A DNA stretch of 64,000 nt. Source: Pseudomonas sp. Irchel 3E20. GTDB lineage: Bacteria; Pseudomonadota; Gammaproteobacteria; Pseudomonadales; Pseudomonadaceae. Below, one piece after another: positions 1 to 8,600 of this stretch; position 1 is the first letter of the stretch; each line of letters begins with the position of its first letter. Where the stretch lies: assembly GCF_900187645.1 (NCBI RefSeq), contig NZ_FYEE01000002.1:62001-126000 (forward strand), given 5' to 3'. The notes beneath the pieces are model-generated. The model did not search any database. It was not told the DNA's origin and saw nothing but the letters and a program-made list of their open reading frames with translations. The translations under genes and the position numbers were made by a program.

Positions 1-807
1 GCGCACATTAAGAAAGTGCTCCTGGCCTTGGGCCGAGTATTCATAACTGCCACTGTGGGGCTTGGGCAGTTTGGCCAGCAGGTCTTTGAGGCTTTCCAGG
101 TCATGCAGCGATTGCCCGGCGCGCGCGCCTTGCGGGCCACCGTCGGCACCGGTGAGCACGAGCCGTCCCGTGGTGTCGACGAAGTACACGCTGCGCTGGT
201 AGCGCTGCTGGTAGGTGTCGATCAGTTTTATCACCGCATCGACGGTCAGGCCCACACCAGCGGCGCCGATGAACTGGTTCGCGTAGTCGTAGACTTTGTA
301 GTTGATGAAGAACGTCAGGCTGTCCTGGTTGGCCATGTCCAGGTCAACGTTGATCTCGTAGGGCGTGGCCATGTCGCGCACGCGGAAGTACCAGGCATCG
401 CGGGGCTCATCGACGGCGATTTTCTTCAGCACGCCCTTGGCCTGGTAGTAGGTCAGGCTGCTGTTGGAGACGAAGAACGCGGTGTATGCGCCGTAGTGGG
501 TCATCACTTCGTTGAGGTAGCGGGTCATCTGCCCCGGCTCGCGCTCGCCGGCCATCACCCAATCGCGCATGAAGGTGTCGCGGGCCATCATCGAGGAAAT
601 CAGGATGGGCCGTACCAAATCCTTCTGGATTTCCGAGTAGACGGTGTCGGAGGTCAGGGGCAGTTCGGTGTTGACGATGTTGTCGCGAATGGAGGCCCGC
701 GAGGCGTAGTAACTCAGTAGCGAAGTGGCGAGGAAGCCACAGCCCAGCAGAGCGATAAGGGTGGTGACCAACCCGCGTTGGGAGTAGAGCGCAGAACGAA
801 GCGGCAT
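1..807 (-). CDS. Membrane-bound sensor protein, N-terminal part (Cache-like domain), truncated by window edge
   Basis: The gene runs off the left edge; 269 codons are visible from an ATG at 807. The N-terminus has a short basic leader, one transmembrane helix at about residues 13-33, and then a long extracytoplasmic region. Its FFVSN, DAWYFR, INVDLD and KVYDYANQFIGAAGVGLTVD patterns are typical of Cache (PAS-like) ligand sensors of chemoreceptors, diguanylate cyclases and kinases. The output domain lies outside the window, so the class cannot be decided. It is transcribed away from the DUF3757 gene. Confidence 0.7.
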   Translation of the reverse strand, partial: MPLRSALYSQRGLVTTLIALLGCGFLATSLLSYYASRASIRDNIVNTELPLTSDTVYSEIQKDLVRPILISSMMARDTFMRDWVMAGEREPGQMTRYLNEVMTHYGAYTAFFVSNSSLTYYQAKGVLKKIAVDEPRDAWYFRVRDMATPYEINVDLDMANQDSLTFFINYKVYDYANQFIGAAGVGLTVDAVIKLIDTYQQRYQRSVYFVDTTGRLVLTGADGGPQGARAGQSLHDLESLKDLLAKLPKPHSGSYEYSAQGQEHFLNVR

Positions 808-1081
808 AGCGATTCCATGGCTAGAGACCTGATGGGTGCATTCTAGTGGCACCGAGGGTAAATGATGGAGGCATTTTCGGCCGCCTTGCGCTGCTGCAAA
901 GCCGGGAAGGGGGGGAGTAACGAGTTGCCTGGCATTGTTCTTATTGTTGTTTGGGATTAAGCCTACAGAAAGTCCCATTGTTAAATTACTAATGCCCGAT
1001 AGTCTCATCACTGTCCGCTGTAAACGTATTCGCAAGGAATCGAAACAGGCGGATTTAATTAACGACTATCAGGGGTTAGTT

Positions 1082-1531
1082 ATGAAAATGAAATTTCTTG
1101 TTGCCGCGGCACCATTGTTTTTTTCCATGAGTTCGTGGGCCGTTAGTTTTGAAAGCTGCCCGGCACCGGCGGATATCACCGGTAAGTACGGCATCTACAC
1201 GGCAACTACGGCCAGTGCCAAAGGCGAGTGGCTTGGCGTGCTCAGCCCGTCGGCAGTGCAAAACCAAAAAGTGGTGTCGTTTGAGAATGGAGTGTTCTAC
1301 CCCAGTAACAATGCCAGTGGAACAGTGGGCACTGTGGGTTATTGCCAATATAAAGTGGGTAATGGTGAAGGCTTGAATATGCGTTATCGCCCGAACGAAA
1401 GTTCTGATGTTTTAGTACAGCTGAGGAACCTGGATAAGTGGAAGCAAGTTACCACCGAGATTGGCTTGGTGTTGTATGAATGCACCAACCAGGCACCGGG
1501 CGACTGTGCCTTCAGTGATGTCGAACAATAA
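1082..1531 (+). CDS. Small secreted protein, DUF3757-like
   Basis: 149 residues. The ATG at 1082 is chosen because AGGGG lies just upstream and it gives a clean signal peptide: MKMK, a hydrophobic core, and cleavage after SSWA at about residue 19. The mature part is short and rich in Ser, Gly and Asn, with paired cysteines (SFESCPAPADI near its start; YCQYKV, YECTNQ and GDCAF later) that suggest disulfides in the periplasm or outside the cell. The CPxxxDI opening and length resemble DUF3757 proteins of Pseudomonas, whose function is unknown. The gene and its upstream 150 bases are visibly AT-richer than the neighbours, as expected for transferred or niche-specific DNA. The family call is from memory of the pattern. 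Confidence 0.6.
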   Translation: MKMKFLVAAAPLFFSMSSWAVSFESCPAPADITGKYGIYTATTASAKGEWLGVLSPSAVQNQKVVSFENGVFYPSNNASGTVGTVGYCQYKVGNGEGLNMRYRPNESSDVLVQLRNLDKWKQVTTEIGLVLYECTNQAPGDCAFSDVEQ

Positions 1532-1709
1532 TTCGCGCGGATAACCGCAACCGCCAGGCAGCCACCCGGGTACCCTCGTTTGTATTCGGGTGTTGCTGAA
1601 TGGCACCAGATTCCGTTTTTGTTGTCAGATATTTCGTCAGTCGGTGTATTTGCCGGCTGACGCCAACCAGCGTCGCTGGCATGGCCCATCAGCGGTCCAG
1701 GAGGCCGCC

Positions 1710-2129
1710 ATGTATCGCCGAATTCTTCTGATTGTTGTGCTGGGTCTGTCTCTTGCTGCGTGCACGCCTTACTACGATGGAGGGTCGACGTACTACCGTT
1801 CCGAGGTCTACAGCACGCCGGCACCGGCCTATTACTACGGTGGCGGGAGTTACTACCAGGATCGCAATCGCTATTACAGCCCGGCCCCGCGTTATTACTC
1901 GGCGCCTCGTTATTACCAACCGGCTCCGCGCTACTACCAGCCTGCACCACGGATGGCCTACCGTGCCTACCCCAATCGCGGCTGGGACCAGCACCGCGGC
2001 CCGCGGGGTGACTATCGCGGGCGCGATGAGCGCGCCGAGCATGGCAACCGCGGCCACGACAGAGGCCACAACCGCGGCGAGCGTGATGGGCGGGGTGATC
2101 GCGGTCATCGTGGCGGGCACAACCGCTGA
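1710..2129 (+). CDS. Tyr/Pro-rich lipoprotein with basic Arg/Gly/His tail
   Basis: 139 residues. A strong AGGAGG lies 6 bases before the ATG at 1710. Residues 1-19 form a lipoprotein signal peptide with lipobox LAAC, so Cys18 should be acylated and the protein membrane-anchored. Residues 20-85 are low-complexity, with repeated SAPRYYQPAPRYYQ-type units; residues 90-139 are rich in Arg, Gly, His and Asp (RGxDRGHNRG repeats). No enzymatic domain is visible. Such proteins are common unannotated envelope lipoproteins in Pseudomonas and the function is unknown. The in-frame extension upstream to 1590 lacks a ribosome site. Confidence 0.75.
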   Translation: MYRRILLIVVLGLSLAACTPYYDGGSTYYRSEVYSTPAPAYYYGGGSYYQDRNRYYSPAPRYYSAPRYYQPAPRYYQPAPRMAYRAYPNRGWDQHRGPRGDYRGRDERAEHGNRGHDRGHNRGERDGRGDRGHRGGHNR

Positions 2130-2170
2130 GGCTTGTCCTAGCCTATTACCGTTACTTAAAGCGTTGAGCC

Positions 2171-2198
2171 GGAGGGGGCGAGCTTGCTCGCTCCCTCC
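2171..2198. repeat. REP-like palindrome
   Basis: Twelve-base arms (GGAGGGGGCGAG and CTCGCTCCCTCC, one G-U pair) around a CTTG loop, in the gap between two convergent genes. The GCGAG/CTCGC core matches REP elements of fluorescent pseudomonads. There is no T-run, so it is not a classical terminator. Confidence 0.6.
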
Positions 2199-2219
2199 GT
2201 CGTCTTGGGGTCATGAGCG

Positions 2220-3332
2220 TCAGTACTCAGATAAATCCGCCAGCGGATGCCTGCCTTCCCAAGCCTTGTGAAAATGCGCCTCGATCACGGCTGGGGGAAT
2301 GCCGTTGATATCGGGCCAGTGCCAATGGGGCGTCTGGTCCTTGTCGATCAGCCGGGCCCGCACGCCTTCGCTGAACTCGGGATGACGGCAGCAGTTGAGG
2401 CTCAAGCTGTATTCCATCTGGAATACCTGGGCCAACGACAAATGCCGTGCCCTGGCAATTTGCTCCCACACCAGATGCGCGGTCAGCGGGCAGCCTTCGG
2501 TCATGGTCTTGGCGGCGCGGGCCAGTAGCGGGTCGGGGTGGTCGCCCAGTTGGCTGATGGCCCGCCAGGCACCTTGCACGTCGCTGACATCCAGCCATTG
2601 ATCGATCTCCCCACGCCGGGCCAGCCACTGGCCGGCGGGCACCTGTGCGCTGGCTTCTTGTTGCAGGGCCTTGAGTAGGCTGTTGAGCTGTACGGGCGTC
2701 TGTTCCTGCCAGTTGAGTTGCAGCAGCCCTTCGATCAACGCTTCCTGTTGTTCATCCAGCAAGAAGCGGTCGGCCAGGTCCAGGTCGAGGGCGTCGCGGC
2801 CGTTCAGGTGCGCGCCGGTCAGGCCGAGGAACAAACCGAGCTTGCCGGGCAGGCGCGAGAGAAACCAACTGGCACCCACATCCGGGTACAGGCCGATGCT
2901 GATTTCCGGCATCGCCAGGCGACTGCTGGGGGTGACGATGCGGATGTTGGCGCCTTGCAGCAGCCCCATGCCGCCGCCCAGCACGTAGCCGTGGCCCCAG
3001 GCGATCAACGGTTTGGGGTAGGTGTGCAGGCCATAGTCGAGGCGGTACTCGGCGGCAAAGAATCGCGCAGCCAGGGGCGGCACTTCACCGGGCTGGGCGC
3101 GGCAGGCTTGCACCAGGCTGCGCACTTCACCGCCCGCGCAGAAGGCCTTGGCGCCGTTGCCGCGCAGCAATACGCAGACGATTTGCGGGTCCTTGGCCCA
3201 GGCGTCCAGGCGTTCGCTCAAGCCCAGGATCATCGGCAGGGAGAGGGCGTTGAGGGACTTTTCGGCGTCCAGGCTGGCGATGCCGATGCGTGCGCCGTCG
3301 GTGCCGGTCAGCTCTTCAAAGTGCAGGTTCAT
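2220..3332 (-). CDS. Enoyl-CoA hydratase/isomerase family protein, 3-hydroxyisobutyryl-CoA hydrolase type
   Basis: 370 residues, a crotonase fold with the long C-terminal half typical of the HIBYL-CoA hydrolase (ECH_2) subfamily. Landmarks are NALSLPMI near residue 30, the oxyanion segment KAFCAGGEVRSL near 62-73, HGYVLGGGMGLLQG near 113-126 and PEISIGLYPDVGASWFLSRL near 143-162. Family members hydrolyse 3-hydroxyisobutyryl-CoA in valine breakdown or act on related acyl-CoAs; which substrate applies here is not shown by sequence. It is a single gene with no other catabolic genes beside it, divergent from ung with about 130 bases between. Confidence 0.85.
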   Translation of the reverse strand: MNLHFEELTGTDGARIGIASLDAEKSLNALSLPMILGLSERLDAWAKDPQIVCVLLRGNGAKAFCAGGEVRSLVQACRAQPGEVPPLAARFFAAEYRLDYGLHTYPKPLIAWGHGYVLGGGMGLLQGANIRIVTPSSRLAMPEISIGLYPDVGASWFLSRLPGKLGLFLGLTGAHLNGRDALDLDLADRFLLDEQQEALIEGLLQLNWQEQTPVQLNSLLKALQQEASAQVPAGQWLARRGEIDQWLDVSDVQGAWRAISQLGDHPDPLLARAAKTMTEGCPLTAHLVWEQIARARHLSLAQVFQMEYSLSLNCCRHPEFSEGVRARLIDKDQTPHWHWPDINGIPPAVIEAHFHKAWEGRHPLADLSEY

Positions 3333-3464
3333 CGTGACCTCAATCGGGAATTTGAGCGTTCAGTATGATCGCTGTGTAGGAAAGTGCCGGTTCTGCGTCA
3401 GATCAATTGACAAGCGCTGTGAGCTTTCCTAGGGTGCCGCCATTGTTTTTTCTGGACCCTTGCC

Positions 3465-4160
3465 ATGACTTCCGACGACCGCATCAAACTGGAACCGAGC
3501 TGGAAGGAGGCCCTGCGCGCCGAGTTCGACCAACCCTATATGGCCGAACTGCGCGAGTTTCTGCGCCGCGAACATGCCGCGGGCAAGGAGATTTACCCGC
3601 CGGGTCCGATGATCTTCAATGCGCTCAATTCCACGCCTTTGGACAAAGTCAAAGTGGTGATCCTCGGCCAGGACCCCTACCACGGCCCCGGCCAGGCCCA
3701 TGGCCTGTGCTTTTCGGTGCAACCGGGCGTACCGGCGCCGCCGTCGCTGGTCAATATCTATAAAGAGCTCAAGCGCGACCTGAACATCGACATCCCCAGC
3801 CACGGCTACCTGCAAAGTTGGGCCGACCAGGGCGTGCTGATGCTCAACACCACCATGACCGTGGAACGGGCGACCGCCAACGCCCACGCGGGCAAGGGTT
3901 GGCAGTTTTTTACCGACCGGGTGATCGAGATTGTCAGCGAGCACCAGCCGCACCTGGTGTTCTTGTTGTGGGGCGCCCATGCCCAGAGCAAGCAGAAACT
4001 GATCGACGCCACCAAGCATTTGGTGCTGACCTCCGTGCACCCGTCGCCGTTGTCGGCCTATCGCGGTTTTCTCGGCTGCGGGCACTTCAGCCGCACTAAT
4101 AAGTACCTGGAGCAGAATGGCGAGGCGCCGATCGAGTGGCGTTTGCCGCTCGTCGTGTGA
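3465..4160 (+). CDS. ung: Uracil-DNA glycosylase
   Basis: 231 residues, the normal length for family 1 UDG. It removes uracil from DNA in base excision repair. The catalytic water-activating loop GQDPYHG (Asp70) and the second active-site motif [10 protein letters not shown] (His192) are both intact, with LMLNTTMTV (126-134), which contains the uracil-binding Asn, between them. The start is the ATG at 3465. It converges on the AbrB-type gene with a 9-base gap. Confidence 0.97.
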   Translation: MTSDDRIKLEPSWKEALRAEFDQPYMAELREFLRREHAAGKEIYPPGPMIFNALNSTPLDKVKVVILGQDPYHGPGQAHGLCFSVQPGVPAPPSLVNIYKELKRDLNIDIPSHGYLQSWADQGVLMLNTTMTVERATANAHAGKGWQFFTDRVIEIVSEHQPHLVFLLWGAHAQSKQKLIDATKHLVLTSVHPSPLSAYRGFLGCGHFSRTNKYLEQNGEAPIEWRLPLVV

Positions 4161-4169
4161 GGGTTTGGC

Positions 4170-5198
4170 TCAGTCCTGACGGTTCCAGTGGCGGAACAGC
4201 GGCTCGGCCAGAAACAGCACGAACAACAAGCGCATGACCTGCATCGCAGTGACCAGAGGCACCGACAGTTGCAGGGTTTCGGCGGTGAGGCTCATTTCCG
4301 CAATACCGCCGGGCATCATGCCCAGGGTCAGGGAGCGCAGGTCCAGGTGGGTCAGGGCGCTCAGGCCCAGGGCTGCGAGGGTGGCGATGAGCATGGTCAG
4401 CGCCGTGCCGACCAGGGTGCGGCCCATGAACGACGGGGCGCGGCGAAAAAACTGACGGTTGAAGTGGCAACCCAGGCCACTGCCGATCAGCCATTGGCCG
4501 ACTTGGCTGCCGCCGTCGGGCAAACCGATGTGCAGATCCCAACCGATACTGACCGCCGCGCTCACCAGTAACGGCCCGAACAGCCAGGGGTTGGGCTGGC
4601 GCAGGCGTTGCCAGAACCAGGCGAGCAGGGCGCCCGCCGGGAACAACACGGCCAGCCAGCGCCAATCGACAGTGGCCGGGTGCAGCAGCGGTACGCCGTC
4701 ACCCAACAGGTACTTGAAGGCAGCCGGCACACAGAGCACCACCACCAGTACCCGTAAGCTTTGCCCCGCGGCGACGCGGCTGAGCACGGCGCCGTTGCGG
4801 GCGCCGAGGTTGACCATCTCGCCGGAACCGCCCGGCATGCTGGAGAAGAACGCAGTGGCGCGGTCTTCGCCGGTGCGGCGCAGCAACCAGACCCCGACCA
4901 CGCTGGACAGGCTGGTCACCAACGCACCGAAGAAGATCAGGCCGAAGTGGCTCATCACCTGCTCGATCACCACCGGGGTGAAGTGCAGGCCAATGCCGAT
5001 GCCGACAATCCATTGCCCGCATTTGCGCCCGCCGGGAACTTCCGCCAACTGCCAGGGGGTGAGGCAGCGCACCAGGATGATCGCCAGCAACGAACCGACC
5101 ATCCACGGCAGCGGCCAGCCGACCAGGCTGGCGAGGTAGCCGCCCGCCAGGCCCACCAATGGCGTGCCCCACCAGGCTTTAAAGGCCCGCTCAGACAT
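4170..5198 (-). CDS. AbrB-family integral membrane protein (putative ammonia monooxygenase-related transporter)
   Basis: 342 residues, almost wholly hydrophobic with about nine to ten transmembrane segments and an internal duplication: each half carries a GxxxGCxF-like segment and a MPGG motif (SSMPGGSGEM near 120 and GMMPGGIAEMS near 290). This is the pattern of the AbrB/PF05145 membrane family, unrelated to the Bacillus regulator AbrB. Its substrate is unknown. It overlaps the end of tctA by 8 bases, so it is probably co-transcribed with and translationally coupled to the tricarboxylate transport operon. Confidence 0.85.
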   Translation of the reverse strand: MSERAFKAWWGTPLVGLAGGYLASLVGWPLPWMVGSLLAIILVRCLTPWQLAEVPGGRKCGQWIVGIGIGLHFTPVVIEQVMSHFGLIFFGALVTSLSSVVGVWLLRRTGEDRATAFFSSMPGGSGEMVNLGARNGAVLSRVAAGQSLRVLVVVLCVPAAFKYLLGDGVPLLHPATVDWRWLAVLFPAGALLAWFWQRLRQPNPWLFGPLLVSAAVSIGWDLHIGLPDGGSQVGQWLIGSGLGCHFNRQFFRRAPSFMGRTLVGTALTMLIATLAALGLSALTHLDLRSLTLGMMPGGIAEMSLTAETLQLSVPLVTAMQVMRLLFVLFLAEPLFRHWNRQD

Positions 5199-6705
5199 CG
5201 GCGATAAGGCGCCGTTGCAGGGCGCGTTTGCGCCAGATACGCAACAGCGGCACCAGCAGCATGATGGCGGTCAGCACCCAGACCCCAAAGGTGATCGGGC
5301 TCGACCAGAGGATTTCCAGCGCGCCGTCGGAAATTGACAGCGCCCGGCGCAGGTTCTGCTCCATCAGCCCGCCGAGGATGAACCCCAGCAGCACTGGCGA
5401 GAGCGGGAAATCCAGCTTGCGCAGGATGTAGCCGAAGATGCCGATGGCCACCATCAGGAACAGGTCGAAAGTGGTGGCGTGCACGGCGTAGACGCCGATC
5501 CCGGTAATGATCGCGATCACCGGCACCAGCGCCCAGTTCGGTACGGCGAGGATGCGGGTAAAGAGGCGGATCATTGGGATGTTGAGGATCACCAGCATGA
5601 TGTTGGCGATGAACAAGGAGGCGATCAGGCCCCAGACGATGTCCGGTTGCTGCTGGAACAACAGCGGGCCGGGGGTGATGTTGTACAGCGACAGGGCGCC
5701 GATCATCACCGCAGTGGTGCCCGAGCCCGGTACGCCCAGGGTCAGCATCGGCACCAGCGCGCCACAGGCCGAGGCGCCGATGGCGGTTTCCGGGGCGGCG
5801 AGGCCGCGCATGTCGCCTTGGCCAAAAGTGCCCTTGGCGCCGGCGATGCGTTTCTCGGTCATGTAGGCCACGGCGCTGGCCAGCGTCGCGCCCGCACCGG
5901 GCAACACGCCCATGATGAAACCCAGGAGGCCGCAGCGCACGTTCACCGCGAACACCGCCGAGGCTTCCTTGAGGTTGAACAGCATCCGCCCGGTGGCCTT
6001 GACCGCTTCCTGGCCACGGTGGGTTTTCTCCAGCAACAGGAGGATTTCGCTGATGGAGAACAGGCCCAGCACCAGCACCACGAACTGAATGCCGTCGGTG
6101 AGGTGGACATTGTCGCCAGTGAAACGGTACACACCGCTGTTGGCATCGATCCCCACCGTTGACAGAAACAGCCCGATTAGCGCCGCGATAAAGGTCTTGA
6201 GCGGTCGATCACCGGCCATGCCCCCCAGGCAGACGATGGCGAACACCATCAGCACGAAGTATTCCGCGGGGCCGAAGGCAATCGCCCATTTCGCCAGCAG
6301 CGGGGCGAACAACACCATGCCGCAGGTGGCGATGAATGCGCCAATGAACGAGCTCCAGGCCGACAGTGACAGCGCCACACCGGCCATGCCTTTGCGCGCC
6401 ATCGGGTAGCCGTCGAGGGTGGTCATCACGGTGGAGGCTTCGCCGGGGATGTTGAGCAGGATCGAGCTGATGCGCCCGCCGTACTCGCAGCCCAGGTACA
6501 CGGCGGCCAGCAGGATCAGCGCCGACTCCGGCGGCAGGCCGAGGGCGAAGGCGATGGGGATCAACAGCGCCACGCCATTGATAGGGCCCAGGCCTGGCAA
6601 CAGGCCAACCACGGTGCCGATCAAGGTGCCGCACAGCGCGGTGACCAGGTTGTAGGGGCTCAGCGCCACGCCGAAGCCCTGGCCCAAGTAGCTGAAAGTA
6701 TCCAT
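5191..6705 (-). CDS. tctA: Tripartite tricarboxylate transporter, large membrane subunit TctA
   Basis: 504 residues with about 11-12 transmembrane segments. Signature stretches are GLLPGLGPINGVALLIP near 37-53, YGGRISSILLNIPGEAS near 74-90 and VLPGAGATLASAVAYM near 265-280, as in TctA (PF01970). It forms the channel part of a secondary transporter for citrate or related tricarboxylates, working with TctB and the periplasmic binding protein TctC. GGAG lies 7 bases before the ATG. It follows tctB with a single-base gap and overlaps the AbrB-type gene. Confidence 0.95.
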   Translation of the reverse strand: MDTFSYLGQGFGVALSPYNLVTALCGTLIGTVVGLLPGLGPINGVALLIPIAFALGLPPESALILLAAVYLGCEYGGRISSILLNIPGEASTVMTTLDGYPMARKGMAGVALSLSAWSSFIGAFIATCGMVLFAPLLAKWAIAFGPAEYFVLMVFAIVCLGGMAGDRPLKTFIAALIGLFLSTVGIDANSGVYRFTGDNVHLTDGIQFVVLVLGLFSISEILLLLEKTHRGQEAVKATGRMLFNLKEASAVFAVNVRCGLLGFIMGVLPGAGATLASAVAYMTEKRIAGAKGTFGQGDMRGLAAPETAIGASACGALVPMLTLGVPGSGTTAVMIGALSLYNITPGPLLFQQQPDIVWGLIASLFIANIMLVILNIPMIRLFTRILAVPNWALVPVIAIITGIGVYAVHATTFDLFLMVAIGIFGYILRKLDFPLSPVLLGFILGGLMEQNLRRALSISDGALEILWSSPITFGVWVLTAIMLLVPLLRIWRKRALQRRLIADV

Positions 6706-6706
6706 A

Positions 6707-7165
6707 TCAGTTCTCCAGGACGGCCAGCAGGCCCAGGGGCAGCGGCACGTCCATCAACGTGTCGAACAGCAGGTAGAGGCCAACGCTCATCAGGGTGGTC
6801 ACCGCGATGGCAGGCAGCCAGCGGCCGCCATACAGGCGCGCCATGGGAATGCCGATCAGCATGCTGCTGAGGATGAAGCCCAGGGGCTCGAACAAGCTGG
6901 CGAAGATCAGCAGCAACGCGACGCACAGGCCGATTTTTTGTAGGGTTTCGCGGTCCAGAGGCGGCTCGTCCTCGCTGTGCACGATGGGTGTGGGGCGAAA
7001 CAGCATATACAGCAGCGCCAGGCCCATCAGGCCCAGCATCAGCAGGGGAAAGGCCCTTGGGCCGACAGGTTCGTAGGAAAAAGCCGCCTGATAAGGCCAG
7101 GCCATGAGGGCCAAACCCAGGCACGCCAACAGCAGTGCGCCGGCGAAGATGCGTTGTAACAGCAT
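6707..7165 (-). CDS. tctB: Tripartite tricarboxylate transporter, small membrane subunit TctB
   Basis: 152 residues with four predicted transmembrane helices (near 5-25, 40-58, 80-105 and 120-145) and a PVGPRAFPLLML motif near residue 33 that is characteristic of TctB. It is the small inner-membrane partner of TctA. It lies between tctC (59-base gap) and tctA (1-base gap) in a tctCBA operon. Confidence 0.93.
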   Translation of the reverse strand: MLLQRIFAGALLLACLGLALMAWPYQAAFSYEPVGPRAFPLLMLGLMGLALLYMLFRPTPIVHSEDEPPLDRETLQKIGLCVALLLIFASLFEPLGFILSSMLIGIPMARLYGGRWLPAIAVTTLMSVGLYLLFDTLMDVPLPLGLLAVLEN

Positions 7166-7224
7166 GGGGAACTCCTGGGCCGCGCGCCCGTTGCTCGGGG
7201 CGCGCGGCCGCTAGAAAGAGGCGA

Positions 7225-8202
7225 TCACTGGATCAGGCCGAACTCTTTGGCCAGGACTTTGTAGTCGGCGACCTGCTTTTTCACGTAGGTGTCCAGTTCC
7301 GGGCCGGTCAGGGCGAATGGGAACAGCTCGCGTTGGTCGCGCAGCGTGGCGAAGTCAGTGGAGGCCAGCATTTTGTCGAAGGCGTCTTTCCACCAGGCGT
7401 AGTCTTCGTCGCTGACTTTTGGCCCCAAATAGAAGCCGCGCACCACGGGCCAGACGATGTCGTAGCCCTGCTCCTTGGCGGTGGGAATGTCTTTCATTTC
7501 CGGTTCGTCCAGGCGTTGTTCGGCGAACACCGCCAGCAGGCGCATGTCGCCGCTCAGGATGTGGGGCATGGAGTCGGAAATATCGGTGCTACCGACCTGG
7601 ATGTGCCCGCCCAGCAATGCGGTGGCGATCTCGCCGCCGCCTTCGAGGGCCACGTAGCGCAGGTCGCGTGGGTTGATCCCGGCGGCCTTGGCGATTAGCG
7701 CGGTTTGCATCCAGTCCTGGCTGCCGACGGTGCCGCCGGAGCCTATCACCACTTTGCTCGGGTCTTTTTTCAGGGCCTGGACCAAATCGTCGAGGCGCTT
7801 GTAGGGCGAGTCGCTTCTCACCGCGATGGCGCCGTAGCTGGTGCCCACCGCTGCGAGCCAGCGCACGTGGGTTTCATCGAAACGGCCGAACTTGCCCTGG
7901 GCCAGGTTCAGCAAGGAGCCGCTGGACCAGGCCACCAACGTGCCGGCATCGGCCGGGCGCTGGGCCACCACCGCGTTATAGGCCACCGCGCCCACGCCGC
8001 CGGGCATGTAGGTGACGCGCATGGGTTTGCTCAGGAGTTTTTCGTTGACCAGGGCGCTTTGCACCAGTTTGCAGGTCAGGTCGAAGCCGCCGCCGGGGGA
8101 GGCGGGGGCGATACATTCCGGGCGCTTGGGTTCGGCCAGCAACTGGCCGGTAAACAGCAGGCAACCGACGGCCAGGGCACATTGACGCAGGGATAGGGGC
8201 AT
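7225..8202 (-). CDS. tctC: Tricarboxylate-binding periplasmic protein TctC (Bug family)
   Basis: 325 residues. The ATG at 8202 is preferred over a TTG 12 bases upstream because GGAG sits 6 bases before it and it gives a standard signal peptide (cleavage near QLLA, about residue 22). The mature protein starts with PECIAPASPGGGFD, the ligand-binding loop of the Bug/TctC family, followed by VTYMPGGVGAVAYN. It captures tricarboxylates for TctAB. It is the first intact gene of the operon; just upstream lies the remnant of the expected porin gene. Confidence 0.95.
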   Translation of the reverse strand: MPLSLRQCALAVGCLLFTGQLLAEPKRPECIAPASPGGGFDLTCKLVQSALVNEKLLSKPMRVTYMPGGVGAVAYNAVVAQRPADAGTLVAWSSGSLLNLAQGKFGRFDETHVRWLAAVGTSYGAIAVRSDSPYKRLDDLVQALKKDPSKVVIGSGGTVGSQDWMQTALIAKAAGINPRDLRYVALEGGGEIATALLGGHIQVGSTDISDSMPHILSGDMRLLAVFAEQRLDEPEMKDIPTAKEQGYDIVWPVVRGFYLGPKVSDEDYAWWKDAFDKMLASTDFATLRDQRELFPFALTGPELDTYVKKQVADYKVLAKEFGLIQ

Positions 8203-8246
8203 GGTGGTCTCCAAGGGAGTTGTTGTTATGGGTGTGACGGGGCTTA

Positions 8247-8375
8247 TCAGAGCACAACGCTGTAGCTGACCAGCAGGCGCATGTCATCGGCGCCGCGGGA
8301 TGAACAGAGGGAGCGGTAGGTGGCGTTGCGCAGGAATCGGGTGGGCGGACGAAGACGGGGCTGTGCTGACCGCAT
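8247..8375 (-). pseudogene. Remnant of an OprD-family porin gene (opdH position), internally deleted
   Basis: A 42-codon reading frame, too short to be a porin. It opens with an ATG at 8375 preceded by GGAG, reads MRSAQPRLRP for its first ten residues, and ends with FLRNATYRS, then DDMRLLVSYSVVL and stop. That ending is the last beta-strand pair of OprD-type porins (aromatic or hydrophobic C-terminus after an RLxVxY strand). In Pseudomonas aeruginosa the porin gene opdH sits exactly here, between tctD and tctC. I infer that about 1.2 kb of porin was deleted in frame, leaving the start region fused to the last 30 or so codons. A short expressed peptide cannot be excluded. Confidence 0.75.
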
Positions 8376-8600
8376 CGTGGAACACTCCATTTATTGTTCT
8401 TATTGTCGAAAACGCATCGGGGCGTTTTTCGGGGAACTACGCTTGACCGCGTACCGCGGCCGAAACTGTCCGTGGCGGGACTCTAGCGGGCCAACCTTTC
8501 GCTAACCTTTCAGGTTTTTTTTGCCTTCACAGCCTCGGATGCGCCTGTAAACTCCGCGCCCAAGAGTGGCGCCGACCCTTCCTGAATGAGGTACAGATCC

